Origin: JANNSX01 sp041397825
Lineage (GTDB): Bacteria > Pseudomonadota > Alphaproteobacteria > Rhizobiales > Hyphomicrobiaceae
Length of the DNA stretch: 64,000 nucleotides
Assembly (NCBI GenBank): GCA_041397825.1
Contig: JAWKVX010000002.1
Span: 372,001 to 436,000, forward strand
Reading direction: 5' to 3'
How positions within the stretch are numbered: the first letter of the stretch is position 1; every line of letters starts with the position of its first letter. The notes under the pieces are model-generated. The model made no database searches. It saw only the letters and a list, made by a program, of their open reading frames with translations, and was not told where the DNA came from. Of this stretch, positions 16,503 to 26,726 are shown piece after piece. Position numbers and translations under genes: made by a program.

Positions 16503-18572
16503 ATGCGTGGTGTGTTGCAGTGGGTTGGCGTGGTCGCGCTGGTTGCGTGCCTTGGATCGGCGGCGGACGCTTATCAGGCGAGCGACGACGTCAATCAGCG
16601 CGAGTTGCTCACGGACAAGGTCGCCACGACGATTCGTGCAGGCGACACGTTCCAGCTTGGCGCGCTTTCTATGAGCTATGTGCTTCAGAGTGCGAGGCTG
16701 CATGGAGGCGCATGGCATCTCACCACGTTCTATGACGCGTTTGCCCGCGTGGTGCATGAGGCCGTTGACGCTGAGGAATTGGCCGAACTCGATCGCCTGA
16801 CCGAGCGATGGATGAGCGAGTCGGAGATGAGGGCAGCGCCTGTTCTGGCGCGCGCCACCGTCTTGCTCGAGAGCGCGGCACGGGAGTCGACTGATGGCAC
16901 CATCGGTCCGAGCACTATTGCTCGCGTTCGCGAGCTGTTGGCCAAGAACGAGGCGAAGCTTGCGCGTGATCCGCACTACTTTGCGATTCTCGTCCGGCTA
17001 GCGGCCCTTGAAAATGCCGACTTCGAGTCGATGAAGCCAATCCTGCGAGAGGCCATCAGGAGCGAACCCGCCTACTTCCTGCCACATCTGATGGCGGCCG
17101 AGCATGTCATGTTCCGCACAACCAACACGGGCGCCTCGCTGGAGGAGTTCGCGCAATTCGTCAGAGACGAGGCCGGGGCGGACCAGGGCAATGTGCTCTA
17201 CGCGCGCATCTATCAGCATGCCATGGTGACCCTCTACGGCGCCGACCTTTTCAAGGCTTCAAAGGCTGATTGGCTGATCCTCAAGCATGGCATTGCGCGG
17301 ATCATGGAGCGCTATCCGGCGAGCGGCCTCAACCGCAACCACTTTGCGCTCATGGCTTGCCTCAAGGGCGACAGGGATATCGCAGGTCCGCTGTTCAGGG
17401 AGATCCATCAGCTAGGAGCTCAGCCGCCCTCTTGGATTTGGGGCGATACCAAGTTCTTCGACGCATGCAGTGGCTGGGCTGCGGGCGAACCAGCGCTAGG
17501 CGAGCCGCTGCAGCTTGCCAGCCCGCTGATCATACAAGGCTCGGCGCGACTGCTATCGAGCGACACCCGCAAACGCTTCACGGCGACCTACGAGCGCGCC
17601 ATTCGCGAGCGCCTGAAGGGCGAGCTTCAGAGTCTCCTGTTTTCATCGAGCTTTGATGGATTGGAGCGCACCGCCACCAAGTATCGTTCGCAGGAACTGC
17701 GGACACCGAGCGGTCTCCCGATGCTTGGATTGATGTACGACGGGTTCCACAACATTGTGACGACTGGTCTTGCCGAGACCGACGATCATTTGAGACGCCA
17801 GCTGCAGAGCTACCTCACGGAATACCCGCAATCTCCAACCGCGGTGATCCTGAATGCCAGCTTCATGGTTCGGGAGGCGTGGGCAACGCGCAAAAAAGAC
17901 GCCTCGGGAAAGGTCACCATGCTTTCCAATGCGCTCGCTATCGAAAAGGCGGAGCGCGCCGTTCGTTTTCTTGAAGCTCACCAGGAGGTTGGCAAGAAGG
18001 ACCCGGCTTGGTTCAGCGTCATGCTCGGACTGGGACGGATGTTGCACTGGCCGCCGGAAAAGTCCGACCTCTTGGTGGCCGAAGGAGCAAAGCTGTATCC
18101 TCGCCATTACTCAATCTATTTCGGCGGAGCGTATTTTCATTTGTATTCGGATGGACAGTTGAACGGCAACCTGGAGCCCTATGCGCGTTGGGCGATGACT
18201 CTGGTTCGGCCTGAGGATCGAGAAGCCATATATGCCCGCATCTACTGGTATGCGGAGCAGAAATTCCTGAGCTACAGCATACTGCAATACACAGCTGCGA
18301 GCTGGCCCGACTTGCGACGCGGCTTTGATGCAATGATCGAGACCTATCCGAGTGCCTGGAACGAAAACGCTTACGCCTACTTCTCGTGCCTGGCGGGTGA
18401 TGCCGCAAAGCTGCGCGAGCTGCTACCGAAGGTGGAAGGCTACAACGAAGATCCGCCATGGGAAATTTGGCAGACGCCGCCTCTCCTCGACAGCTGCCTC
18501 GAATTCGCCCGCTCGGCGCCTGTGGACTCTAACCCAGCGCCCGATGCTTCGCCGGAGCAGAATCCGACCTAA
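16503..18572 (+). CDS. exported protein with two DUF4034-like/TPR-like halves
   Basis: A 689-residue protein with a signal peptide (MRGVLQWVGVVALVACLGSA, cut after ADA near residue 23). The remainder is helical and falls into two related halves. SYVLQSARLHGGAWHLTTFY (58-77) matches TKYRSQELRTPSGLPMLGLM (392-411). LYARIYQHA (232-240) matches IYARIYWYA (576-584). YPASGLNRNHFALMACLKGD (271-290) matches YPSAWNENAYAYFSCLAGD (615-633). W and C motifs near 311-327 and 653-670 correspond as well. The pattern is that of DUF4034. ATG 16503 is chosen over 16497 because AGGG sits eight bases before it. By eye the gene is less GC-rich than its neighbours. Function unknown. Confidence 0.8.
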   Translation: MRGVLQWVGVVALVACLGSAADAYQASDDVNQRELLTDKVATTIRAGDTFQLGALSMSYVLQSARLHGGAWHLTTFYDAFARVVHEAVDAEELAELDRLTERWMSESEMRAAPVLARATVLLESAARESTDGTIGPSTIARVRELLAKNEAKLARDPHYFAILVRLAALENADFESMKPILREAIRSEPAYFLPHLMAAEHVMFRTTNTGASLEEFAQFVRDEAGADQGNVLYARIYQHAMVTLYGADLFKASKADWLILKHGIARIMERYPASGLNRNHFALMACLKGDRDIAGPLFREIHQLGAQPPSWIWGDTKFFDACSGWAAGEPALGEPLQLASPLIIQGSARLLSSDTRKRFTATYERAIRERLKGELQSLLFSSSFDGLERTATKYRSQELRTPSGLPMLGLMYDGFHNIVTTGLAETDDHLRRQLQSYLTEYPQSPTAVILNASFMVREAWATRKKDASGKVTMLSNALAIEKAERAVRFLEAHQEVGKKDPAWFSVMLGLGRMLHWPPEKSDLLVAEGAKLYPRHYSIYFGGAYFHLYSDGQLNGNLEPYARWAMTLVRPEDREAIYARIYWYAEQKFLSYSILQYTAASWPDLRRGFDAMIETYPSAWNENAYAYFSCLAGDAAKLRELLPKVEGYNEDPPWEIWQTPPLLDSCLEFARSAPVDSNPAPDASPEQNPT

Positions 18573-18868
18573 GCCCGCGCCACCACCGCTCCATAGTGCT
18601 CGACGACCGGAAACGGCTCGTAGAACCCGTGCAGGAGGGCGCGCCAGCGCTGGTAGCGTTCTGACTTGCGGAAGCCCACCTCGTGCGCTTCGACCGACTC
18701 CCAGCGGACCAGCAGGAGATAGCGGCCGGGGCGCTCGATACAGCGGCGCACCTCGAGGTCGACGAAGCCAGGCGTGGCGGCGATCAGCGGCAGCGCCTCG
18801 GCGAGCGCGCGCTCGTACTCGGCGGTGCGCTCCGGCTTCACGTCGAGGATGGCGTGCTCGAGGATCAT
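18569..18868 (-). CDS. antibiotic biosynthesis monooxygenase (ABM) family protein
   Basis: A 99-residue small ferredoxin-like fold protein: MILEHAILDVKPERTAEYER, then LPLIAATPGFVDLEVRRCIE and YLLLVRWESVEAHEVGFRKS. ABM proteins are small dimers, some cofactor-free oxygenases of quinols or haem, many of unknown role. The start at 18868 matches the usual MILE beginning; an ATG five codons upstream is possible. Its stop codon overlaps that of the DUF4034-like gene on the other strand within CTAA. Confidence 0.82.
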   Translation of the reverse strand: MILEHAILDVKPERTAEYERALAEALPLIAATPGFVDLEVRRCIERPGRYLLLVRWESVEAHEVGFRKSERYQRWRALLHGFYEPFPVVEHYGAVVARA

Positions 18869-18921
18869 CGTGCATGTTTCCATGCATATCCGTGCTCAAC
18901 GATCACGATGGAAGCCGCAAA

Positions 18922-19272
18922 GTGCAATTCCGTTCGCTGACGCCGATGCTGCAAACCGACGACATGGCTCGAACAAAAGCCTGGTACTGCGACGTGCTTG
19001 GGTTTCGTTGTGTTGGTGAGGAAAGCGATCATTGGTGCCGTCTCGTGCGGGACAGCACCGTCATCATGTTCATGCACAACGCCCATCTCGGTCCTCCGGC
19101 CGCAACCGCGACGCAGTATTTCGAGATCGACGATGTGGATGAACTCTGGCTGTCGATCAACGAGCATTGTACCGCCGAGTGGGGTCCAGAGGACATGCCC
19201 TACGGGATGCGGGAGTTCGCAATCAAAGATCCGAACGGCTATCTGCTGAGCTTCGGCCAGCCGATCCGATGA
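18922..19272 (+). CDS. VOC (glyoxalase/bleomycin-resistance fold) protein
   Basis: A protein of about 116 residues with the vicinal oxygen chelate pattern: LTPMLQTDDMARTKAWYCDV near the N terminus, TATQYFEIDDVDELW in the middle and MREFAIKDPNGYLLSFGQPI at the end. The GTG at 18922 is favoured because GGAAG lies about seven bases upstream; an ATG at 18874 would add 16 residues. Such proteins range from glyoxalase-like enzymes to drug-binding proteins; the substrate is unknown. Divergent from the ABM gene, convergent with fsa. Confidence 0.85.
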   Translation: MQFRSLTPMLQTDDMARTKAWYCDVLGFRCVGEESDHWCRLVRDSTVIMFMHNAHLGPPAATATQYFEIDDVDELWLSINEHCTAEWGPEDMPYGMREFAIKDPNGYLLSFGQPIR

Positions 19273-19276
19273 GAGT

Positions 19277-19308
19277 TCTCCCGGGTGGGAGAGTGCCGTT
19301 TCGCACTC
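19277..19308. terminator. tandem hairpins between VOC and fsa genes
   Basis: Two perfect 6-bp hairpins lie in the convergent space: TCTCCC (19277-19282) with GGGAGA (19287-19292), and GAGTGC (19291-19296) with GCACTC (19303-19308). They share two bases, so only one can form fully at a time. There is no T-run, so termination in either direction is a guess from position and pairing. Confidence 0.35.
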
Positions 19309-19339
19309 CAAGCTGGCCAAAGTGCGTCCCGAAGTGTGC

Positions 19340-19990
19340 TCAAATCTTCTGCCCGGTCTTGCCCCAGTCCGCCAGGAAGGCGGCGAGACCCTTGTCGGTC
19401 AGGGGATGCTTGACGAGGTCCTTGACCACCTGGGGCGGCACGGTCGCGACATCGGCGCCGGCGATCGCCGCCTCCTTGACGTGGTTGACCGTGCGGATCG
19501 AGGCGGCGAGGATTTCCGTGTCGAAGGCATAGTTATCATAGATGGCTCGGATCTCGCGAATCAGTTCCATGCCGTCGAGACCGATGTCGTCGAGCCGACC
19601 GATGAAGGGCGAAATGAAGGTGGCCCCGGCCTTGGCCGCGAGCAGCGCCTGGTTGGCATTGAAGCAGAGCGTGACGTTGACCGGGGTGCCGGCTTCCGTC
19701 AGGGCGCGGCAAGCCTTGAGGCCGTCCCAGGTGAGGGGCACTTTGATGGTGACATTGTCGGCGATCTTGGCGAGCGTCCGCCCTTCCTCGATCATCTTGG
19801 CGGCGTCGGTCGCGGCCACCTCGGCGCTGACGGGACCCTCGACGAGGGCGCAGATCTCCTTGATGATGGCCTTGAAATCGCCGCCTGCCTTGGCCACCAG
19901 CGAGGGATTGGTGGTGACGCCGTCGACGAGACCGGTCTCCGCGAGTTCGCGGATCTCTTTGACGTCTGCCGTATCGACGAAGAATTTCAT
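19340..19990 (-). CDS. fsa: fructose-6-phosphate aldolase (small transaldolase)
   Basis: A 216-residue enzyme of the short transaldolase/FSA subfamily. It begins MKFFVDTADVKEIRELAETG and has DGVTTNPSLVAK, the Schiff-base lysine in NVTIKVPLT, VNVTLCFNANQALLAAKAG and ATFISPFIGRLDDIG. It cleaves or forms fructose 6-phosphate with dihydroxyacetone or moves a C3 unit; the two activities cannot be separated by sequence alone. GAGGA lies eight bases before the ATG. Head-to-head with priA, 64 bases apart. Confidence 0.94.
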   Translation of the reverse strand: MKFFVDTADVKEIRELAETGLVDGVTTNPSLVAKAGGDFKAIIKEICALVEGPVSAEVAATDAAKMIEEGRTLAKIADNVTIKVPLTWDGLKACRALTEAGTPVNVTLCFNANQALLAAKAGATFISPFIGRLDDIGLDGMELIREIRAIYDNYAFDTEILAASIRTVNHVKEAAIAGADVATVPPQVVKDLVKHPLTDKGLAAFLADWGKTGQKI

Positions 19991-20054
19991 GCGCTTATCC
20001 TCTGCTCGGGTCTGCTGCCATGGCTTGGGCCCGAGGGCGGGCTAAGGTGCAGCC

Positions 20055-22304
20055 GTGATTCGTAAGGACCATGCCAGTCTGTTCGCGCCCCTGGATAGCC
20101 CCTCGGAGCCGGGCGACACAACGGTGAAGTCGCCGCGCGCCCGGGTTCCGGTGCTGCTGCCGGTGGCGCTCGATCAGGTCTACGACTACGCGGTTCCGGC
20201 CGATCTCGCGCTCGAGCCGGGGGCATTCGTGGCCGTGCCTTTCGGCAATCAGGTCAGGATCGGGGTCGTCTGGGACAAGCCGGACGAGGGGGCCGAGCCG
20301 GTGCCCGAAGCAAAGGTCAAGGAGGTCGAAATGCGCTTCGACCTGCCACCTCTGCCGGCGCTGTCGATGCGCTTCATCGAATGGATCGCCCGCTACACGC
20401 TCTCGCCGCGAGGCATGGTGCTGCGGCTGATGCTGGGTGCGCCGGCGGCTTTCGAGCCGGTGGCGCCGAAATTCGGTGTCCGCCTCGCCGGCGCCGCGCC
20501 TGAGCGGCTGACGCCGGGCCGGCGGCGTGTCCTCGAGGTGGCGAGCGACGGCTTGATCCGTGCCAAGTCGGCGCTGGCGCAGGAGGCCGGCGTCTCGACC
20601 TCGGTCGTCGACGGCCTGACAGAGAGCGGCACGCTGGTCCAGGTGGAGATCCCAGAGCGGCGCATCCCGCCGCCCGACCCCAGGCATGCGACCGCCGAGT
20701 TCACGGCCGAGCAGGCGGCCGCCGTGCATCAGCTCCATGCCGCCATCGACGCCAAGGCCTTCTCCGTCACACTGCTGGACGGCATCACCGGCTCAGGCAA
20801 GACCGAGGTCTATTTTGAGGCGGTCGCAAGGGTGATCGAGCAGGGCCACCAGGTTCTCGTGTTGCTGCCGGAGATTGCACTGACCTCTCAATTCCTCGAC
20901 CGGTTCAAAGCGCGCTTCGGTGTCGAGCCGGTGCAGTGGCACTCGGCCGTCGGGACCGTCGAGCGGGGCCGTGTCTGGCGGGGCGCGGCCTCGGGCGAGG
21001 TCAGAGCCGTGATCGGCGCGCGCTCGGCCCTGCATCTCCCCTTCAACGATCTAGGCCTCATCGTCATCGACGAGGAGCATGACGGCGCCTTCAAGCAGGA
21101 GGATCGCGTCACCTACCACTGCCGTGACATGGCGATCGTCAGGGCCTCGCTCGGAGGCTTCCCGACGATCCTCGCTTCCGCGACGCCGTCGATCGAGAGC
21201 CATGTCAATGCGCGGACGGGCCGCTACCGCCATGTGAGACTTTCGGCGCGTTACTCGGGTCAGGCGCTGCCCGACGTCAAGGCCATCGATCTCAGGATCG
21301 ACCGGCCCGAGCCTGGACGTTGGCTCGCCCCGAAGCTCGTCGAGGAGGTGGCGGGGACGCTTGCTAAGGAAGAGCAGTCGCTGCTCTTCCTCAATCGGCG
21401 GGGCTATGCGCCGCTCACGCTCTGCCGCAGCTGCGGCCACCGCTTCCAGTGCCCGCAATGCTCGGCCTGGCTGGTCGATCATCGATTTCGCGACCGGCTC
21501 GTCTGTCACCATTGCGGCTTTGCGCTGAACAAACCGGAGCATTGCCCGAAATGCGGCGATACCAACTCGCTTGTCGCCTGCGGTCCGGGCGTGGAACGGG
21601 TGGCCGAGGAGGTGCAGGAACGCTTCCCGGAGGCGCGGATCGCCATCCTCTCCAGCGATCTGACACCGAGCATCACTGAGCTGCGCAAGATCATCAATGC
21701 CATTGCCGAGGGACAGGCGGACATCATCATCGGCACGCAGATTGTCGCCAAGGGACACAATTTCCCGGGTCTGACGCTGGTCGGCGTCGTCGACGGCGAT
21801 CTGGGGCTCGGCGGCGCCGATCCGCGAGCGGCCGAGCGAACCTTCCAGCTGCTGCATCAGGTGACGGGCAGGGCCGGTCGTGCCGAGAAGGCCGGTCGGG
21901 GATTTGTGCAGACGCACATGCCAGAGCACCCCGTGATGGAGGCCATCATCAGCGGCGACCGCGAGGCATTTCTCGATCGCGAGATCGCCATGCGCCAGGC
22001 GGCCATGCTGCCGCCCTTCGGCCGGCTCGCCTCGCTCATCATCTCCGGTCGCGAGAAATCGGCGGCCGAGGATCTGGCCCGGACCATTGCGCGTGCCTCC
22101 CCGCCGGCCAAGACCATCGAGGTGCTCGGGCCGGCCGAGGCGCCGCTCGCCATCGTCCGCGGCCGCTATCGCTACCGGCTACTCGTCAAGGCGCCGAGGG
22201 ATGTCGACCTGCAGGCCTATCTCCGCGTCTGGCTCGATGGATTGCCGAAGCTCAAGGGCGACCTCCGGCTGCAAGTCGATATCGACCCCTACAACTTCCT
22301 CTGA
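20055..22304 (+). CDS. priA: primosomal protein N' (replication restart helicase PriA)
   Basis: A 749-residue DEXH helicase that reloads the replisome at stalled forks. N-terminal DNA-binding domain (VLLPVALDQVYDYAVPADLA), Walker A in DGITGSGKTEVYFEA, Walker B DEEHDGAFKQEDRVTYHCRD, then paired zinc sites (CRSCGHRFQCPQCSAWL, CHHCGFALNKPEHCPKCGD) and helicase motifs V and VI (IIIGTQIVAKGHNFPGLTLV, HQVTGRAGRAEKAG). The GTG start has AAGG upstream. Length is normal. It heads a run leading to the atp operon, the usual order in this group. Confidence 0.96.
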   Translation: MIRKDHASLFAPLDSPSEPGDTTVKSPRARVPVLLPVALDQVYDYAVPADLALEPGAFVAVPFGNQVRIGVVWDKPDEGAEPVPEAKVKEVEMRFDLPPLPALSMRFIEWIARYTLSPRGMVLRLMLGAPAAFEPVAPKFGVRLAGAAPERLTPGRRRVLEVASDGLIRAKSALAQEAGVSTSVVDGLTESGTLVQVEIPERRIPPPDPRHATAEFTAEQAAAVHQLHAAIDAKAFSVTLLDGITGSGKTEVYFEAVARVIEQGHQVLVLLPEIALTSQFLDRFKARFGVEPVQWHSAVGTVERGRVWRGAASGEVRAVIGARSALHLPFNDLGLIVIDEEHDGAFKQEDRVTYHCRDMAIVRASLGGFPTILASATPSIESHVNARTGRYRHVRLSARYSGQALPDVKAIDLRIDRPEPGRWLAPKLVEEVAGTLAKEEQSLLFLNRRGYAPLTLCRSCGHRFQCPQCSAWLVDHRFRDRLVCHHCGFALNKPEHCPKCGDTNSLVACGPGVERVAEEVQERFPEARIAILSSDLTPSITELRKIINAIAEGQADIIIGTQIVAKGHNFPGLTLVGVVDGDLGLGGADPRAAERTFQLLHQVTGRAGRAEKAGRGFVQTHMPEHPVMEAIISGDREAFLDREIAMRQAAMLPPFGRLASLIISGREKSAAEDLARTIARASPPAKTIEVLGPAEAPLAIVRGRYRYRLLVKAPRDVDLQAYLRVWLDGLPKLKGDLRLQVDIDPYNFL

Positions 22305-22306
22305 GA

Positions 22307-22801
22307 TCAGCGCCGGAGGCTCGCGGCACCCTTGCTCTTGTTGGACGGTCGGCGAGCGGGGAGCTTCTTGGCGGTCGTGTCGATCGGCCCGATGAACTGC
22401 ACGCCCGCGCGATGGCCGCGCTGCCACATGACGTAGCACTCGACCACGGAACGCTCGAGCAGGTTCTCGATGACGAGGAAGAATCGCTCCGGAAGCTGGA
22501 TCTCAGTTCCGGTACGGCGGCCCGACTGGGCATGCAGCTCGAGCATGGCGCCCATGGCCGACATGTCCTGGACGATGCAGGAGAAGGACTGCTGCGATCC
22601 ATCGGATACCTCGCCGGCGAGGTTGACGGACTTGCGCCGGGCGCGCCGCTTGTCGGCGGGCTTGGCGGGCGTCGGGGCATGCACACGGCGAGGCTGCGGC
22701 GCCTGTCCGACGACAATCGGCAACTGCTCTTTGATCGCCTTGTCTTCTCCGGCCGTCTTGGCCCGATGAGCGGGCTCCTTCTCGACGAAAACGAAATTCA
22801 T
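22307..22801 (-). CDS. PilZ-domain protein (c-di-GMP binding)
   Basis: A 164-residue protein. A basic, Pro-rich linker of about 50 residues precedes a PilZ domain with the RRARRK box at 52-57 and the DMSAMG motif beginning at Asp79 (D/NxSxxG), which together form the cyclic-di-GMP site. The C terminus is basic. The start at 22801 (MNFVFVEKE) follows GAGGGG by nine bases; a TTG three codons upstream is less likely. The AT-rich 200 bases upstream (22802-23009) probably carry its promoter and that of the EamA gene. Target process unknown. Confidence 0.88.
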   Translation of the reverse strand: MNFVFVEKEPAHRAKTAGEDKAIKEQLPIVVGQAPQPRRVHAPTPAKPADKRRARRKSVNLAGEVSDGSQQSFSCIVQDMSAMGAMLELHAQSGRRTGTEIQLPERFFLVIENLLERSVVECYVMWQRGHRAGVQFIGPIDTTAKKLPARRPSNKSKGAASLRR

Positions 22802-23009
22802 GGTATGCAACCCCTCGGTGACGCTTGCATGCGGCTTTGCTCGCGACGAACCTTGTTAATACTCGAGAAATGCTTACAACCGGAAAAAATCAGAGGTAAA
22901 ATTTTATCGATCGGCAAAGTTTGGCAGCAGAAAATAAGTAAACGTCCTAATGCCCCCGCCTGGTCGGCCCGCTCTGGAGCCGATTTTCGCCCCATGCTAA
23001 CTCGTGGTC

Positions 23010-23921
23010 ATGTCCTCCTCGCCCCTCGAATCCGTCCGGTCGGGTCCGGCTTTGGCCGACTATCTGCTCCTGTTCCTGCTGGCGGCCATCTGGGGCGGCA
23101 GCTTCACCTTCATAAAGATGGGTGTGGCGACGGTGCCGGCGGCGACGACGACGTTCTCCCGGCTGGTTGTCGCCTCGGCCATCATGCTGGCGATCACGGC
23201 CTGGAAGGGCGAGCGGATGCCATTGGGCGGGCGGCTCTGCGGTATTATTTTCCTTACCTCGATCACCGGCAATGCGCTGCCTTTCACGCTGATCAGCTGG
23301 GGCGAGGAGCGGATTGATTCCGGGCTTGCCGCCATCCTGATGGGCGTCATGCCGCTGACGGCCATGCTGATTGCCCATGCGCTGACCACCGACGACCGGC
23401 TGACTCCCGCAAAGATGGCGGGTGTGGCCCTTGGGTTTGCCGGTCTTGTCGTTCTGATCGGTCCGTCACGCCTCTCCGGGCTCGGCGGCGACGTCATGCG
23501 CGAGCTTGCCGTGGCGGCGGCGGCCGTCAGCTATGGCATCAATGCCAATGTCACGCGCTCCCTGACCGGCGCTCCCCAGTATGCGACTATCGCCGCCGTG
23601 ATGATGGTCTCGGCCCTCATCATGCTGCCGGTCTCGCTGGTTTCCGACCGCCCCTGGACGCTCGACCCGAGCCTCGCTTCGGTCCTGGCGATCGTCCTGC
23701 TCGGCATCTTTCAGACCGCGATCGGCACGGTCATGCTGTTCATGATCGTGCGCCGGCAGGGAGCCTCGTTCTTCTCCCAGATCAATTTCCTGGTGCCGAT
23801 CTCAGGCGTGATCTGGGGTGCCGTCGTGCTCGGAGAGCGGCCGGGGCTTTCGGCCTTCGCGGCATTGGCGACGATCCTTCTCGGTGTCGCCGTCGCGCGG
23901 ATGGGGCGCCGTCAGAGCTGA
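23010..23921 (+). CDS. EamA/DMT-superfamily transporter
   Basis: A 303-residue membrane protein with ten predicted helices in two EamA repeats: LLLFLLAAIWGGSFTFIKMG opens the first; SYGINANVTRSL and LLGIFQTAIGTVMLFMIVRR lie in the second; it ends LLGVAVARMGRRQS. Drug/metabolite transporters of this type export amino acids or small metabolites; substrate unknown. ATG 23010 is preferred to GTG 23004. There is no ribosome binding site, but CTAACT at 22997-23002 could be a -10 box placing the transcript start at the ATG, which would make it leaderless. The -35 is weak. Confidence 0.9.
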   Translation: MSSSPLESVRSGPALADYLLLFLLAAIWGGSFTFIKMGVATVPAATTTFSRLVVASAIMLAITAWKGERMPLGGRLCGIIFLTSITGNALPFTLISWGEERIDSGLAAILMGVMPLTAMLIAHALTTDDRLTPAKMAGVALGFAGLVVLIGPSRLSGLGGDVMRELAVAAAAVSYGINANVTRSLTGAPQYATIAAVMMVSALIMLPVSLVSDRPWTLDPSLASVLAIVLLGIFQTAIGTVMLFMIVRRQGASFFSQINFLVPISGVIWGAVVLGERPGLSAFAALATILLGVAVARMGRRQS

Positions 23922-23967
23922 GGCCCATGTTTCGATGCACCGGCTGCGGCAAACAGGATGTTGGCGC

Positions 23968-23995
23968 TTGGTTGCGTGGCCTGGGGGGCTATGCT
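23968..23995 (+). promoter_or_regulatory. possible promoter of the atp operon
   Basis: TTGGTT (23968-23973) and TATGCT (23990-23995) are 16 bases apart, giving a start near 24002 and a leader of about 125 bases before atpH. It is the best match in the space between the EamA gene and atpH. Confidence 0.4.
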
Positions 23996-24126
23996 AGACG
24001 AAGCCGACTTTCCGGGGAAATGGGCGGTTTTTCCGCCCGACCTTCACGAAATGGGCAGGGTTTCCAATCACCTGGTGGTCAGCCGGATATGGCTGGCACC
24101 AACTGGCAGGGCGAGAGCATTGCATC

Positions 24127-24686
24127 GTGGCAGGTGACGATTCGATTGTATCGGGGGCTGCGGGACGCTATGCGATCGCGCTCTTCGAGCTGGCGAAGGA
24201 CGAGGGGGCGCTCGACGCGGTGGCCTCCGACCTCAACCGCTTCACGTCCATGCTCGACGAGAGCAAGGATCTGGAACGGCTGGTGCGGAGTCCGGTCTTC
24301 TCGGCGGACGACCAGGGGCGCGCGCTGTCTGCGCTCGTCGGCAAAGCCGGCCTGACGCCCCTCACGCAGAATTTCTTCAAGCTGCTCGCCGCCAATCGGC
24401 GGCTTTTTGTTGTCCGCGATGTCATCAAGGGCTTTCGGGCGCTGGTCGCACGCGAGCGCGGCGAGGCGACGGCAGAGGTCACAGCGGCCCATGCCCTCTC
24501 GGAGCAGCAGATGTCGGATCTCAAGGTCGCGCTCAAGGCCGCCGCCGGTCGCGACGTACGTATCGAGACCCGTGTCGATCCTGGCATTCTCGGCGGGCTG
24601 ATTGTCAAGCTCGGCAGCCGCATGATCGATTCCTCGCTCAAGACCAAGCTCAACAATCTCAAGTTCGCCATGAAAGAGGTCCGCTG

Positions 24687-24687
<1 letters not shown>
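24127..24687 (+). CDS. atpH: ATP synthase F1 delta subunit
   Basis: A 186-residue delta (OSCP-like) subunit that joins the F1 head to the F0 stator. The N-terminal helical domain shows GAAGRYAIALFELAKDEGAL. The C terminus carries the family signature RVDPGILGGLIVKLGSRMID followed by LKTKLNNLKFAMKEVR. The start is GTG. The stop overlaps the atpA start as TGATG, so translation is coupled. First gene of an F1-only operon, normal for alphaproteobacteria whose F0 genes are elsewhere. Confidence 0.96.
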
Positions 24688-26219
<1,532 letters not shown>

Positions 26220-26277
26220 CCAGAAGTGGGGCTTCGCAAACGGCTCCGCCTAGTCAATCAAGGACCTGACGCCTCCG

Positions 26278-26691
26278 ATGACCGCAACGCGCCCGCCAGA
26301 TTACGGCACGCCCATCGCTCTCAGCGATGCCCTGCGCGTCATTGCGGCGGCCGAAGCGCAGGCGCGCAAGATGGAGCTCCAGGTAACGGTCGCCATCGTC
26401 GATCCCGGCGGACACCTCGTATGTCTGCATCGCATCGACAATTGCCAGTTCGGAAGCATTGAAGTGGCTGAAGCGAAGGCCCGTACCGCAGTGGCGTTCC
26501 GGCGGCCGAGTAAGGCACTGCAGGACTCGCTTGCACAATCGCCGCGCCTCCTGGCGCTGCCCGCGATGCCGATCGACGGCGGACTGCCGATCATCGTCGG
26601 TGGAAAGATCGCGGGTGGCATCGGCGTGTCGGGAGCGAAGTCTGAAGAAGATTCGATCATCGCCGAGGCGGGCCTCAAGGCGCTGAGTTGA
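26278..26691 (+). CDS. GlcG/HbpS (haem-binding, DUF336) family protein inside the atp operon
   Basis: A 137-residue protein with the family pattern: ALSDALRVIAAAEAQARKM, then VTVAIVDPGGHLVCLHRID, then LPAMPIDGGLPIIVGGKIAG and GIGVSGAKSEEDSIIAEAGL. Relatives include GlcG of the glycolate locus and HbpS, a haem-binding, redox-sensing or haem-degrading protein; most have no known role. It lies between atpA (58 bases away) and atpG (35 bases away), same strand, and therefore should be transcribed with the ATP synthase. No strong ribosome binding site is visible, only AAGGA about 13 bases upstream. Confidence 0.88.
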   Translation: MTATRPPDYGTPIALSDALRVIAAAEAQARKMELQVTVAIVDPGGHLVCLHRIDNCQFGSIEVAEAKARTAVAFRRPSKALQDSLAQSPRLLALPAMPIDGGLPIIVGGKIAGGIGVSGAKSEEDSIIAEAGLKALS

Positions 26692-26726
26692 TACAGGTCT
26701 AACACCGAGCAATCGGGAAGAACGGA

